Positions 55,629 to 63,484 of a stretch of 64,000 nucleotides of DNA are shown here, piece after piece. A program made the position numbers and the translations under genes. Under the pieces are notes generated by a model, which did no database searches, was not told where the DNA came from, and saw nothing but the letters and a program-made list of their open reading frames with translations. The stretch is from NCBI RefSeq assembly GCF_000473265.1, contig NZ_KI421511.1, positions 3,013,560 through 3,077,559 of the forward strand, in the 5' to 3' direction. Position 1 is the first letter of the stretch, and every line of letters begins with the position of its first letter. The stretch comes from Amycolatopsis thermoflava N1165. GTDB taxonomy: Bacteria; Actinomycetota; Actinomycetes; Mycobacteriales; Pseudonocardiaceae.

Positions 55629-56507
55629 TCAGGACCCGAACAGCCGGGTGTCGTCGTAGGTGTAGAACCCGCGGCCGGTCTTGCGGCCCAGATCGCCCGC
55701 GGCGACCATCCGCTCGACCATCGGCGGCGGGAAGAAGCGGTCGTCGCGCAACTGCTCGTAGAGCCGGGTGGCGACCTGCTGGTGGATGTCCATCCCGACG
55801 ATGTCGAGCAGCCGGAACGGTCCCATCGGGTGGCCGAGTGCGCCCGGCACGGCGGCGTCGATGGCTTCCTTGGTGGCCCATCCGGCTTCCAGCGCCCGGA
55901 TGCAGGAGTTCTCCCACGGGATGAGGAAGCGGTTGACGATGAACCCGGGCCGGTCCTTGGTCACCACGGTGGTTTTGCCGAGCGAGGCGAGGAAGTCGAG
56001 CGTAGCGCGGTGCGCCCACGCGGCGGTGTGCCGTCCGTCGGCCACCTCGACGAGCTTCATCAGCGGAGCCGGGTTGCAGTAGTGGGTGCCGACGACGCGC
56101 TCCGGCCTGCGCGATCCGGCGGCGATCCCGGTCACCGACAGCGTCGAGGTGTTGGTGTGGAACAAGGTGGACTCGGCGACGATGTCGTCGAGCCTGCCGA
56201 AGGTGTCCTTCTTGAGCGCCAGGTCCTCGAACACGGCCTCGACGACCACGCCGCAGGGCGCCAGATCGGTGAGCTCGGTGGTGCCCCGCAACGCGTCCTT
56301 CGCCGTCTGGGCGGCGCCTGCGTCGAGTTTGCCGAGCCGGACGCTCTTGTCCAGGAACCCGCGCACGGTGGCAAGGCCGCGCTCGAGGTTGGCCTCGTCG
56401 ATGTCGTACAGGATGGTTCGGTGCCCGGCGCGAGCCATGACGGTCGCGATCCCCGAGCCCATGGTGCCGGCGCCGAGGACGGCGACGGTCGTGCTCTTGG
56501 TGCTCAC
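55629..56507 (-). CDS. 3-hydroxyacyl-CoA dehydrogenase
   Basis: A 292-residue 3-hydroxyacyl/3-hydroxybutyryl-CoA dehydrogenase. Rossmann motif VAVLGAGTMGSGIATVMARAG, catalytic His in GTHYCNPAPLMKLVEV, and C-terminal RPGFIVNRFLIPWENS and GPFRLLDIVGMDIH. Full family length. GTG start at 56507 with GGGAG upstream. It performs the second oxidation of a beta-oxidation turn. Confidence 0.88.
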   Translation of the reverse strand: MSTKSTTVAVLGAGTMGSGIATVMARAGHRTILYDIDEANLERGLATVRGFLDKSVRLGKLDAGAAQTAKDALRGTTELTDLAPCGVVVEAVFEDLALKKDTFGRLDDIVAESTLFHTNTSTLSVTGIAAGSRRPERVVGTHYCNPAPLMKLVEVADGRHTAAWAHRATLDFLASLGKTTVVTKDRPGFIVNRFLIPWENSCIRALEAGWATKEAIDAAVPGALGHPMGPFRLLDIVGMDIHQQVATRLYEQLRDDRFFPPPMVERMVAAGDLGRKTGRGFYTYDDTRLFGS

Positions 56508-56527
56508 TGAAGTCTCCCGGGTGGCTG

Positions 56528-57286
56528 TCAGCGGACGCTCTGGCCGCCGTCGATGACGATGAACTCGCCGGTCATGAAGTCCGAGGCGCTGCCGGCGAGG
56601 AGCAGCAGCCACGGTTTGAGCTCGTCCGGGCTGCCCATCCGGCGCGCCGGGATGGCCCGCACGACGCGGGCCAGCATGTCGGGGTCGCCGTGCACGTCGG
56701 CGTTGAGGGCGGTGGCGAAGTAGCCGGGCGCGAGGGCGTTCACCTGGACGCCGTGGGGCGCCCATTCCACCGCCATGGAGCGGGTGAAGCCGAGGATCGC
56801 GGCCTTCGACGCCGAGTACGCCGCGTGCCGCGCGATGCCCTGGAGGGCGAAGTTGGACGCGATGTTGATGACCTTGCCGGACCCCTGGGCGACCAGGTGC
56901 CTGCCCACCGCGCGGGTGGCCAGGAAGGTGCCGCGCAGGTTCGTCGCGATGACCCGGTCCCATTCCTGCGCCGGCTGGTCCACCAGGGGTGAGGTGGCCA
57001 CGATGCCGGAGTTGTTGACCAGGATGTCCACCCGGCCGAACGTGTCGACCGTGGCGGTGACCATGCGCTCCACCGAGGACTCGTCGGTGACGTCGGTCGG
57101 GCAGGCCAGCGCCGCGCCACCGGCGGATTTCACCTCGGCGACGAAACTGTCCAGTTCGGACTCGGTGCGGGCGGCCACCGTGACCGCCGCCCCGGCTTCG
57201 GCCAGAGCCTCCGCCATCGCCCTGCCCAGCCCGCGGCCGGCCCCGGTGACGATCGCGACCTTGCCCTCGAGACTTTCCGTTGTCAC
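56528..57286 (-). CDS. Short-chain dehydrogenase (BadH/gluconate-dehydrogenase-like)
   Basis: A 252-residue SDR with TGAGRGLGRAMA, NNSGIV, a Ser in IASNFALQG and catalytic YSASK. In the Rhodopseudomonas cyclohexanecarboxylate pathway an SDR (BadH) oxidises the 2-hydroxy ring CoA ester. The presence of a BadI-like gene in this operon makes an equivalent role attractive. The sequence alone allows other secondary alcohols. GTG start overlaps the acyl-CoA dehydrogenase stop. Confidence 0.82.
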   Translation of the reverse strand: MTTESLEGKVAIVTGAGRGLGRAMAEALAEAGAAVTVAARTESELDSFVAEVKSAGGAALACPTDVTDESSVERMVTATVDTFGRVDILVNNSGIVATSPLVDQPAQEWDRVIATNLRGTFLATRAVGRHLVAQGSGKVINIASNFALQGIARHAAYSASKAAILGFTRSMAVEWAPHGVQVNALAPGYFATALNADVHGDPDMLARVVRAIPARRMGSPDELKPWLLLLAGSASDFMTGEFIVIDGGQSVR

Positions 57287-58506
57287 GCCGAACCCTCCAT
57301 CGCGCGGGTGGTTTCGCGGCCGATGAGCAACCGCTGGATTTCGTTGGTGCCGTCGTAGATCTGGGTGACCTTGGCGTCACGCAGGCAGCGTTCGACACCG
57401 AACACCGCCAGGTCGCCGTAGGGGCCCAGGATCCGGGCGGCGTCCACCGACGCCTGGAAACCCAGGTCGGTGCAGGACTGCTTCATGATCGCGATCTGGC
57501 CGGGCGACACGCCCGGGTCGGCGTCGACCTGGCGGGCGACGGCGTGCAGCAGCAGCCTGCCCTGCAGGATCCGGCCCCGCAGACCGGCCAGCGCGAAGGA
57601 ACACTCGTCCGGGAGCCGGTGACCGTGGAGCCGCGTCAGGGTCGCGAGCGTGCGGGCGTAGGCGGCGCGGGCCAGCCCGACGCCCTGTGCGGCTGCACTG
57701 ATGCGCGACTTGACGACCGAGCTCATCACCACCGACCAGCCGCCGCCCACCTCGCCCAGTAGGTTCTCCCGGGGCACCGCGACGTGGTCGAAGAACAGCT
57801 CGGCCGTGCTGGAGCCGTGCATGCCCATCTTGTGCAGCGGCGCGCCCCGGGTCAGGCCGGCCCAGCCGCCCTCGAGGACGAACGCCGTCACGCCCGCGCG
57901 GCCGAGCGTCCGGTCGACGGTGGCGAAGCAGATGATCACGTCGGCCTTGTCCCCGGTGGTGATGAACGTCTTCTGACCGCTCAGCGACCAGCCGTCCGCG
58001 ACCGGGGTGGCGGTCGTCGTCAGGCTCGCGACGTCCGAACCGGCGTCCGGTTCGGTGATGGCGAGCGAGCCGTAGCGCGAACCGTCGAGCAGCCCGGGGA
58101 TGTAGCGCCGCTGCAGCTCTTCGGTGCCCGCCAGCAGCAGCGGGTAGGCGGCGTGCGTCTGCGTCATGAACACGAGGCTGGTCGCCGCACAGCCCGCGGT
58201 GACCTCCTCCATCGCCACGGCGTAGGCGACGGTCGTGTCCGCCGTGCCGCCAAGGTGCTCGGGGAAGAGCAGCCCGCAGAGCCCCGCCCTGGCCAGCGCC
58301 CGCACGCTGTCGTGGGCGAAGGTGTGGGTGGCGTCCAGTGTCGCCGCGCGCGGGGCGACCTCGGCGGCCACCACCTGGCGGGTGCGGGCGCGGACGTCGA
58401 GTTCCCGCGGGGTCAGTGACGCGTCGGCGGCCGGCTCGTCGAGCAGCGCGTGAAGCCGTTGGTACGCCTCGGCGTCGATGTCGATGTCGAGTGGTTCGGC
58501 CGGCAT
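57283..58506 (-). CDS. Acyl-CoA dehydrogenase
   Basis: A 407-residue flavoprotein that introduces the alpha-beta double bond. FAD/substrate motif LAITEPDAGSDVASL, the middle-domain FITTGDKAD and HKMGMHGSSTAELFF, and the C-terminal QIYDGTNEIQRLLIGRE. The usual catalytic Glu of the EGT motif is Asp (YDGT). That keeps a carboxylate but shortens it, so substrate geometry may differ. Coupled to the SDR gene. Likely catalytic partner of the atypical dehydrogenase at 53010. Confidence 0.87.
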   Translation of the reverse strand: MPAEPLDIDIDAEAYQRLHALLDEPAADASLTPRELDVRARTRQVVAAEVAPRAATLDATHTFAHDSVRALARAGLCGLLFPEHLGGTADTTVAYAVAMEEVTAGCAATSLVFMTQTHAAYPLLLAGTEELQRRYIPGLLDGSRYGSLAITEPDAGSDVASLTTTATPVADGWSLSGQKTFITTGDKADVIICFATVDRTLGRAGVTAFVLEGGWAGLTRGAPLHKMGMHGSSTAELFFDHVAVPRENLLGEVGGGWSVVMSSVVKSRISAAAQGVGLARAAYARTLATLTRLHGHRLPDECSFALAGLRGRILQGRLLLHAVARQVDADPGVSPGQIAIMKQSCTDLGFQASVDAARILGPYGDLAVFGVERCLRDAKVTQIYDGTNEIQRLLIGRETTRAMEGSA

Positions 58507-58508
58507 CC

Positions 58509-59300
58509 TCAGTCCTCCGGGTTCGGGAACACGGGGGTCCGGCGTTCGGCGAACGCGGCGACCCCTTCGGTGGACTCGGCGCTCACGATCGCCCGCGCCG
58601 CGAGCTCGGTCTCGGTGGACAACCCCTCGTCCAGCGGCAGGTCCCGCGCCGCCTCCACGGCACGCAGGATGGCGCGGACGGCGAGCGGCCCCCGCGAGGC
58701 GATCGTTCCGGCGATCGAGGCGGCCGTGGGCAGCAGCTCATCCGGCGCCACGGGCGGCACCGGCGTGAGGCCCAGTGCGTGGGCACGGTCGGCGGACAGC
58801 CGAGTGCCGGTCAGCATCAGATGCGCGGCGACCCGTTGCCCGACGGCGCGGGGAAGCCGCTGAGTGCCGCCGTAACCGGGGATCAGGCCAAGGCCCGACT
58901 CGGGCAGCCCGAGCGACGCCCGGGTGGACAGCACCGCGAACGTCGACGCCAGGACCAGTTCGAACCCGCCGCCCAGCGCGAGACCGTTGACGGCGGCGAT
59001 CACGGGAACCGGCGCCCGCTCGATCTCCCGCAGCGCCGCCTGTCCCCGCGCCATCAGCTCCCGGGCCCGCGCGAGGTCCGCCCCCAGGGCCGTGATCTCG
59101 TTCAGGTCGGCGCCGGCGCTGAACGCCTTCTGTCCGCAGCCGGTGATCACCACCGCGCGGACTGCCGGGTCGCCTGCCGCCTCGGCCACGCACCGCCGCA
59201 GGTCCTCGAGGAGTTCACCGGTCAGGGCGTTCAACGCGGCCGGGCGGTGGATCGTGAGCGTCACCGTCGCGTCCGTGCGTTCGACGAGCAGGTCGCTCAT
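58509..59300 (-). CDS. Enoyl-CoA hydratase/isomerase
   Basis: A 263-residue crotonase. Oxyanion-hole segments are KAFSAGADLNEI and VNGLALGGGFELVLAS, and GLPESGLGLIPGYGGTQRLPRAVG carries the Glu residue used for water addition. Full length with a normal C-terminus. It starts within the CoA-transferase stop (ATGA) and ends 2 bp before the dehydrogenase start. It would hydrate the enoyl-CoA produced by the acyl-CoA dehydrogenase (BadK-like step). Confidence 0.87.
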   Translation of the reverse strand: MSDLLVERTDATVTLTIHRPAALNALTGELLEDLRRCVAEAAGDPAVRAVVITGCGQKAFSAGADLNEITALGADLARARELMARGQAALREIERAPVPVIAAVNGLALGGGFELVLASTFAVLSTRASLGLPESGLGLIPGYGGTQRLPRAVGQRVAAHLMLTGTRLSADRAHALGLTPVPPVAPDELLPTAASIAGTIASRGPLAVRAILRAVEAARDLPLDEGLSTETELAARAIVSAESTEGVAAFAERRTPVFPNPED

Positions 59301-60535
59301 GAGGCCGCCGCCTCACCACCGGCGTCCACGGGTTCCGCGGCTTCGGCGATGACGCCTGTGCATCTCATCCGGGTGATCTCCTCTTCGTTGTAGCCCAAGC
59401 CGAGCAGGACCTGACGGGTGTGCTCGCCCAGCGCCGGGAACCGTTCGTTCCGCGCCGCGGTCGACGACAGCCGGAACGGGCTGCGCACCGTGACGAGCCC
59501 GTCCCCGGAACCGGGGACCGGGAGCACCGCCCCGCGGGCCACCACCTGCGGGTCCTTGACCACTTCGGACAGTGTGTGGACGATCGCGACCGGCACCCCG
59601 GCCTCGCCGAGGATGCGCAGCCAGTCGGCGGCGGGGCGCGTCGCCAGGCGTCCGGCGACGGCCTCGGTCACGCGCGCCCGTTGCTCGCGCCTGCCCGCGT
59701 TGTGGGCCAGCGCGGGATCTGCGGCCAGCTCCGGCAGGTCGAGCGCGGCGCAGAGCCGTTGCCACATCGCGTCGTTCCCGACTGCCACGACCATCGTCCG
59801 GTCCGCGGTTTCGAAGGGCTGGTAGACCGCGAGCACGGAATCGGTGCCACCACTGGGCGCCGGCTCAGGTTCGCCGGCGTGGAACGCCGCGATCCTGGGC
59901 GCCATCAACGCGAGGTCCGCGTCGAGCAGGGACACGTCGATGATCTCCCCCGCGCCGCTGACCCGTTGGCGGACCAGCGCCGCGTTGACCGCGATGGCCG
60001 CGCACATCCCGGTGACCACATCGGACAGTGCGGTGGAGACGCGCTGCGGGCTGCGCCCGGACTCCCCCGTCACCGACATCAGGCCGGAACGCGCCTGGGC
60101 GACCAGGTCGTAGCCCGGGAGGCCGCTGTCGGGACCGTCCGATCCGAACCCGGACATCGCGCAGTAGACGAGCCGCGGATTGCGCGATCGCAGGCGCTCG
60201 CCGTCGATGCCGAGGCCGTGCACCTTGGCCGGGTTGACGTTGTGCAGGAACACGTCGGCGGTGTCGAGCAGCCGCAGCAGCACATCCCGCCCCTCCGGGG
60301 CACGGATGTCGAGCACGACGGACTTCTTGTTGCGGTTGGCCGAGGCGAACCAGGCCGACTCGCCGTCCACGAAGGGCGGTCCCCAGGCCCGTGCGTCGTC
60401 CCCGGTTCCCGGGCGCTCGACCTTGATGACCGTGGCGCCGAGGTCACCCAGGTACATGGCGGCCGTCGGGCCGGCGTAGGACGTGGTCATGTCCACCACG
60501 CGGACACCCTCAAGCGGTCCGAGCGCGACCGGCAT
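59297..60535 (-). CDS. Family III CoA transferase (CaiB/BaiF)
   Basis: A 412-residue CoA transferase that moves CoA between carboxylates. GVRVVDMTTSYAGPTAAMYLGDLGATVIKVE is the family opening (residues 10-40, quoted here as GVRVVDMT and GATVIKVE). The central PGYDLVAQARSGLMSVTGE holds the expected catalytic Asp. First gene of the nine-gene operon. The promoter carries an AATGTC/GACATT-type operator and a second inverted repeat. Confidence 0.86.
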   Translation of the reverse strand: MPVALGPLEGVRVVDMTTSYAGPTAAMYLGDLGATVIKVERPGTGDDARAWGPPFVDGESAWFASANRNKKSVVLDIRAPEGRDVLLRLLDTADVFLHNVNPAKVHGLGIDGERLRSRNPRLVYCAMSGFGSDGPDSGLPGYDLVAQARSGLMSVTGESGRSPQRVSTALSDVVTGMCAAIAVNAALVRQRVSGAGEIIDVSLLDADLALMAPRIAAFHAGEPEPAPSGGTDSVLAVYQPFETADRTMVVAVGNDAMWQRLCAALDLPELAADPALAHNAGRREQRARVTEAVAGRLATRPAADWLRILGEAGVPVAIVHTLSEVVKDPQVVARGAVLPVPGSGDGLVTVRSPFRLSSTAARNERFPALGEHTRQVLLGLGYNEEEITRMRCTGVIAEAAEPVDAGGEAAAS

Positions 60536-60585
60536 CGGCTTCCCCTCCCGTCACTTCCGCGTGACACTGTCCTCCAGCGGAGAAC

Positions 60586-60608
60586 TGCAGACTAACAGCA
60601 AGTCTGCA
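60586..60608. promoter_or_regulatory. Inverted repeat over the -10 region of the nine-gene operon
   Basis: TGCAGACT and AGTCTGCA form a perfect 8-bp inverted repeat with a 7-bp spacer. It covers the predicted minus-strand -10 (TAGTCT, 60589-60594) and spacer. A site for a second regulator is inferred. Confidence 0.5.
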
Positions 60609-60629
60609 CATTGCTCAACGTCTGACATT
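60589..60629 (-). promoter_or_regulatory. Promoter and operator of the nine-gene acyl-CoA operon
   Basis: On the minus strand, TTGAGC (60613-60618), 18-bp spacer, TAGTCT (60589-60594). The operator AACGTC-T-GACATT (60617-60629, one mismatch) overlaps the -35 box. The same spacer length and -10 box occur at the isochorismatase promoter. Confidence 0.65.
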
Positions 60630-60706
60630 TAGCTTCCTGAAGCGACCACGGTCACACTTCGCCCGGTTTGACCTTCACACTGGTGGCAACGTTGCACCCT
60701 GGCCGC

Positions 60707-61567
60707 ATGAGCCTGGAACTCTTCGACTACCAGCCGATCACCGAGCGGGAGCCGATCGCCTGGCCGAACGGGGCCCGCCTGGCGTTCTACGTCGGTCTCA
60801 ACATCGAGCACTTCCACGTCGACAAGCCGTCCACCAGCATCTGGGCGTCCACGAACACGCTGGTGCCCGACGCGCTCAACTACGGGTGGCGCGACTACGG
60901 CCTGCGCGTCGGCATCTGGCGGGTGATCGACATCCTGGACCGGCACGGGATCCGCGCGTCGGCGCTGCTCAACTCCGAGGTCGCGCGGCACTACCCGCAG
61001 GTGATCGAGGCCGGCCGGGCCCGTGACTGGGCCTGGCTCGTGCACGGCCAGACCAACTCGCGCCTGCACGCGAACCTCGGCGAAGACGAGGAACGCGAGA
61101 TCCTCACCGACGCGGTCACCACCATCGAGAAGGCGACCGGGCAGCGGCCGAAGGGCTGGATGGGCCCCGGCCTCACCGAAACCTTCGAGACGCCACGGCT
61201 GCTCGCCGAACTCGGCCTGAGCTACGTGCTCGACTGGACCAACGACGACCAGCCGTACCGGCTGAACGTGCCCGGCATGCTGAGCGTGCCCTACACCGTC
61301 GAGGTCAACGACCTGCTGATGTTCATCACCCGGGGGTTCACCGGCCCCGAGGTGCTGCAGATCGTCAAGGACCAGTTCGACCAGCTCTACGCCGACTCCG
61401 CGACCGGCGGCCGCGTCATGGCGCTCCCGCTGCACCCGTTCGTCATCGGCCAGCCGTTCCGCGCCCGCTACCTCGACGAGGCGCTGGCCTACATCGCGAG
61501 CCACGACGACGTCTGGCTCACCACCAGCGACGAGATCGCCGAGCACTACGCGCGCACGACCGCCTGA
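60707..61567 (+). CDS. PuuE-type polysaccharide deacetylase-family protein
   Basis: A 286-residue protein of the polysaccharide deacetylase (NodB-homology) superfamily, close in style to the PuuE allantoinase group. YGLRVGIWRVIDILDRHGIRASALLN is the typical first strand-helix unit. HGQTNS occupies the usual metal-His region, GWMGPGLTET the substrate loop and LHPFVIGQPFR the C-terminal His motif. No signal peptide. The ATG at 60707 lacks a clear ribosome site; the frame is open to a TTG at 60668. Divergent from the CoA-transferase operon. Confidence 0.8.
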   Translation: MSLELFDYQPITEREPIAWPNGARLAFYVGLNIEHFHVDKPSTSIWASTNTLVPDALNYGWRDYGLRVGIWRVIDILDRHGIRASALLNSEVARHYPQVIEAGRARDWAWLVHGQTNSRLHANLGEDEEREILTDAVTTIEKATGQRPKGWMGPGLTETFETPRLLAELGLSYVLDWTNDDQPYRLNVPGMLSVPYTVEVNDLLMFITRGFTGPEVLQIVKDQFDQLYADSATGGRVMALPLHPFVIGQPFRARYLDEALAYIASHDDVWLTTSDEIAEHYARTTA

Positions 61568-61578
61568 GGCGGCGGGAG

Positions 61579-61611
61579 CCCGGGCAGGGCGGTGACCCCG
61601 CCCTGCCCGGG
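61579..61611. terminator. Hairpin between deacetylase and DHA2 exporter genes
   Basis: CCCGGGCAGGGCGG and CCGCCCTGCCCGGG form a perfect 14-bp stem with a 5-nt loop between convergent stops at 61567 and 61616. Confidence 0.78.
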
Positions 61612-61615
61612 GCGT

Positions 61616-63052
61616 TCACGCCGCGGCGACCGGCTCGGCCGGGGCGGCGGCGGGTTTGCGCGCCAGTGCGAGGCTGACGAGCAGCCCGAGCACCATCCCG
61701 GCGGCGGTCAGCAGCACGACCAGGAACTCTCCGTCCGCGGTGGCGGCGCGCAGGTCCTCGCCGGTCTTGCCGCCGGTGCCGAGGTCCGCGAGCGCGGTGA
61801 ACACGGCGAGGCCGATCGCGTTGCCGATGTTCAGTGCCGTGGACGCGATGCCGTTCGCGACGCCCTGTTCGGCCGCCGCGGTGCCGGTGGCGGCGGCGAT
61901 CCACATCGCCGTCCACACCACACCCTGGCCGACGCCGGACACCACCAGCCCGGGCACCAGCAGCCCGTACCCGGCTCCGGCGTCGAACCCGATCGCCATG
62001 ACCGCCGTGCCCACCACGCCGACCGCGAAGCCGCCGACGAGCGTGGTGCGCAGGCCGATCCGCGTGGTCAGCCGCTCGCCGAGCTGGGTGCCGGTCGCGA
62101 TCGCCAGCGACGGGACCAGGAACGCGAGCCCGGTCTGCAGCGCGCTGTAACCGTGCACGCTCTGCATGAGGACGGTCAGGAAGTACGGCAGCACGCCGAA
62201 CGTGGCCATGTAGATGAACGTGACGCTCATGCCGATCGTCAGGCTGCGGTTGCCGAACAACCGGAACGGCATGAGCGGATCCGCGCTGCGCCGCTCGATG
62301 ACCGCGAACGCCACCAGCAGCACCGCGGACAACGCGAACGCGCCGAGCACCAGCCCGCTCCCCCAGCCCTGCTCGGGGCCCTGCACCAGCGCGAACACGA
62401 GCAGCGTCGCGCCCCCGGTGACGGTCAGCGAGCCGGGCATGTCGAAGCGCCGCCGCGGCCCGCGCGCCGGGTCGCGCGGAATCACCGCGAGCGCGGCCAG
62501 CGCCACGAGACCGGCCAGCGGCACGTTGACGTAGAAGACGGCAGGCCAGCCGAAGTTCTCGGTGAGCACACCGCCGAGCAGCGCGCCGATGGTCAGCCCG
62601 CTGGCGCCCGCGCCACCCCAGACGGCCAGCGCGCGGTTGCGTTTCGGCCCCTCCGGGAACAGCGTGTTGATCAGGGACAGCGTGGACGGCAGCAGCAGCG
62701 CGCCGCCGATCCCCTGCACGGCCCTGGCGACGATGATCGTGGCGGGGGTCGGCGCCAGCCCGCCGGCCAGCGACGAGACCGCGTAGAGGGCCAGTGCCAG
62801 CACGAAGACGCGGCGCCGCCCGAGCAGGTCGGCGGCCCGGCCGCCGAGGAGCAGGAACCCGCCGGCGAACACGACGTAGGCGCTCACCACCAGCTGCTGG
62901 GTCTGACCGGGGAAGCCCAGATCGGCGCCGATTTCGGGCAGGGCGACGAACACGATGTTGAGGTCCAGCGAGTAGATCAGCTGCGCGAGCGCGAGCAGGG
63001 GCAGCACCCAGCCCAGCCGCGGCCCGGCGGCCTGTCTCGGAAGAGCGGACAT
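61616..63052 (-). CDS. MFS drug:H+ antiporter, DHA2 (14-helix) type
   Basis: A 478-residue exporter with about 14 hydrophobic segments. LDLNIVFVALPEIGADLG is the DHA2 helix-1 signature, GGRAADLLGRRRVFVLAL the loop motif and ARAVQGIGGALLLPSTLSLI the antiporter motif C region. ATG 63052 with GGAAGG upstream. Divergent from the ArsR-family gene, which probably represses it; two palindromes lie in the gap. Exports an unknown hydrophobic compound. Confidence 0.87.
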   Translation of the reverse strand: MSALPRQAAGPRLGWVLPLLALAQLIYSLDLNIVFVALPEIGADLGFPGQTQQLVVSAYVVFAGGFLLLGGRAADLLGRRRVFVLALALYAVSSLAGGLAPTPATIIVARAVQGIGGALLLPSTLSLINTLFPEGPKRNRALAVWGGAGASGLTIGALLGGVLTENFGWPAVFYVNVPLAGLVALAALAVIPRDPARGPRRRFDMPGSLTVTGGATLLVFALVQGPEQGWGSGLVLGAFALSAVLLVAFAVIERRSADPLMPFRLFGNRSLTIGMSVTFIYMATFGVLPYFLTVLMQSVHGYSALQTGLAFLVPSLAIATGTQLGERLTTRIGLRTTLVGGFAVGVVGTAVMAIGFDAGAGYGLLVPGLVVSGVGQGVVWTAMWIAAATGTAAAEQGVANGIASTALNIGNAIGLAVFTALADLGTGGKTGEDLRAATADGEFLVVLLTAAGMVLGLLVSLALARKPAAAPAEPVAAA

Positions 63053-63079
63053 GCGGAAGCACACCTTCCAGGGTCGAAA

Positions 63080-63091
63080 GTACGATCGTAC
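63080..63091. promoter_or_regulatory. Palindrome GTACGATCGTAC upstream of the DHA2 exporter
   Basis: A perfect 12-bp palindrome 28 bp before the exporter start. It shares the GTAC element with the second palindrome at 63147-63159, as expected for two sites of one ArsR-type repressor. Confidence 0.5.
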
Positions 63092-63146
63092 GCATAATTA
63101 CGTACAGTCTGGCCGGCGAGCAAGAGGATTGTTCGACTTTTGCGGT

Positions 63147-63159
63147 ACGGTAGTACCGT
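63147..63159. promoter_or_regulatory. Palindrome ACGGTA-G-TACCGT over the ArsR start
   Basis: A perfect 6-1-6 palindrome that overlaps the GTG start at 63158. Autorepression is a likely function. Confidence 0.5.
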
Positions 63160-63484
63160 GAAGTACCGTCACCCGGAGCGCGACCAGATCCGCGTCGACG
63201 AGGTGCTGTCCGCGCTGGGCCACCCGGTGCGGCTGGCCGCCGTGCGCGTGCTGGCCGGCGGCGGCGAGCACAACTGCACCAGCGTCCTGACCGAGATCGG
63301 CGTCCCGGCCAAGTCGACGATGACCCACCACTGGCGGGTGCTGCGGGACAGCGGCGTGATCATCCAGGAGCCGTCGGGACGGGAGAACCTGCTGACCCTG
63401 CGCCGCGACGACCTGGACGCGCGCTACCCGGGCCTGCTGGACGCCGTGCTCGCCGGGGCCCGCACGGACGAGGCGGGGTCCTGA
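63158..63484 (+). CDS. ArsR/SmtB-type winged-helix regulator
   Basis: A 108-residue regulator with helix-turn-helix HNCTSVLTEIGVPAKSTMTHHWRVLRDSGVIIQE, preceded by ALGHPVRLAAVRVL, the usual ArsR opening helix. Only one Cys is present, so it probably senses an organic ligand rather than a metal. GTG 63158 is chosen because it precedes the conserved part directly; there is no good ribosome site. Its stop overlaps the GNAT start. Confidence 0.82.
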   Translation: MKYRHPERDQIRVDEVLSALGHPVRLAAVRVLAGGGEHNCTSVLTEIGVPAKSTMTHHWRVLRDSGVIIQEPSGRENLLTLRRDDLDARYPGLLDAVLAGARTDEAGS

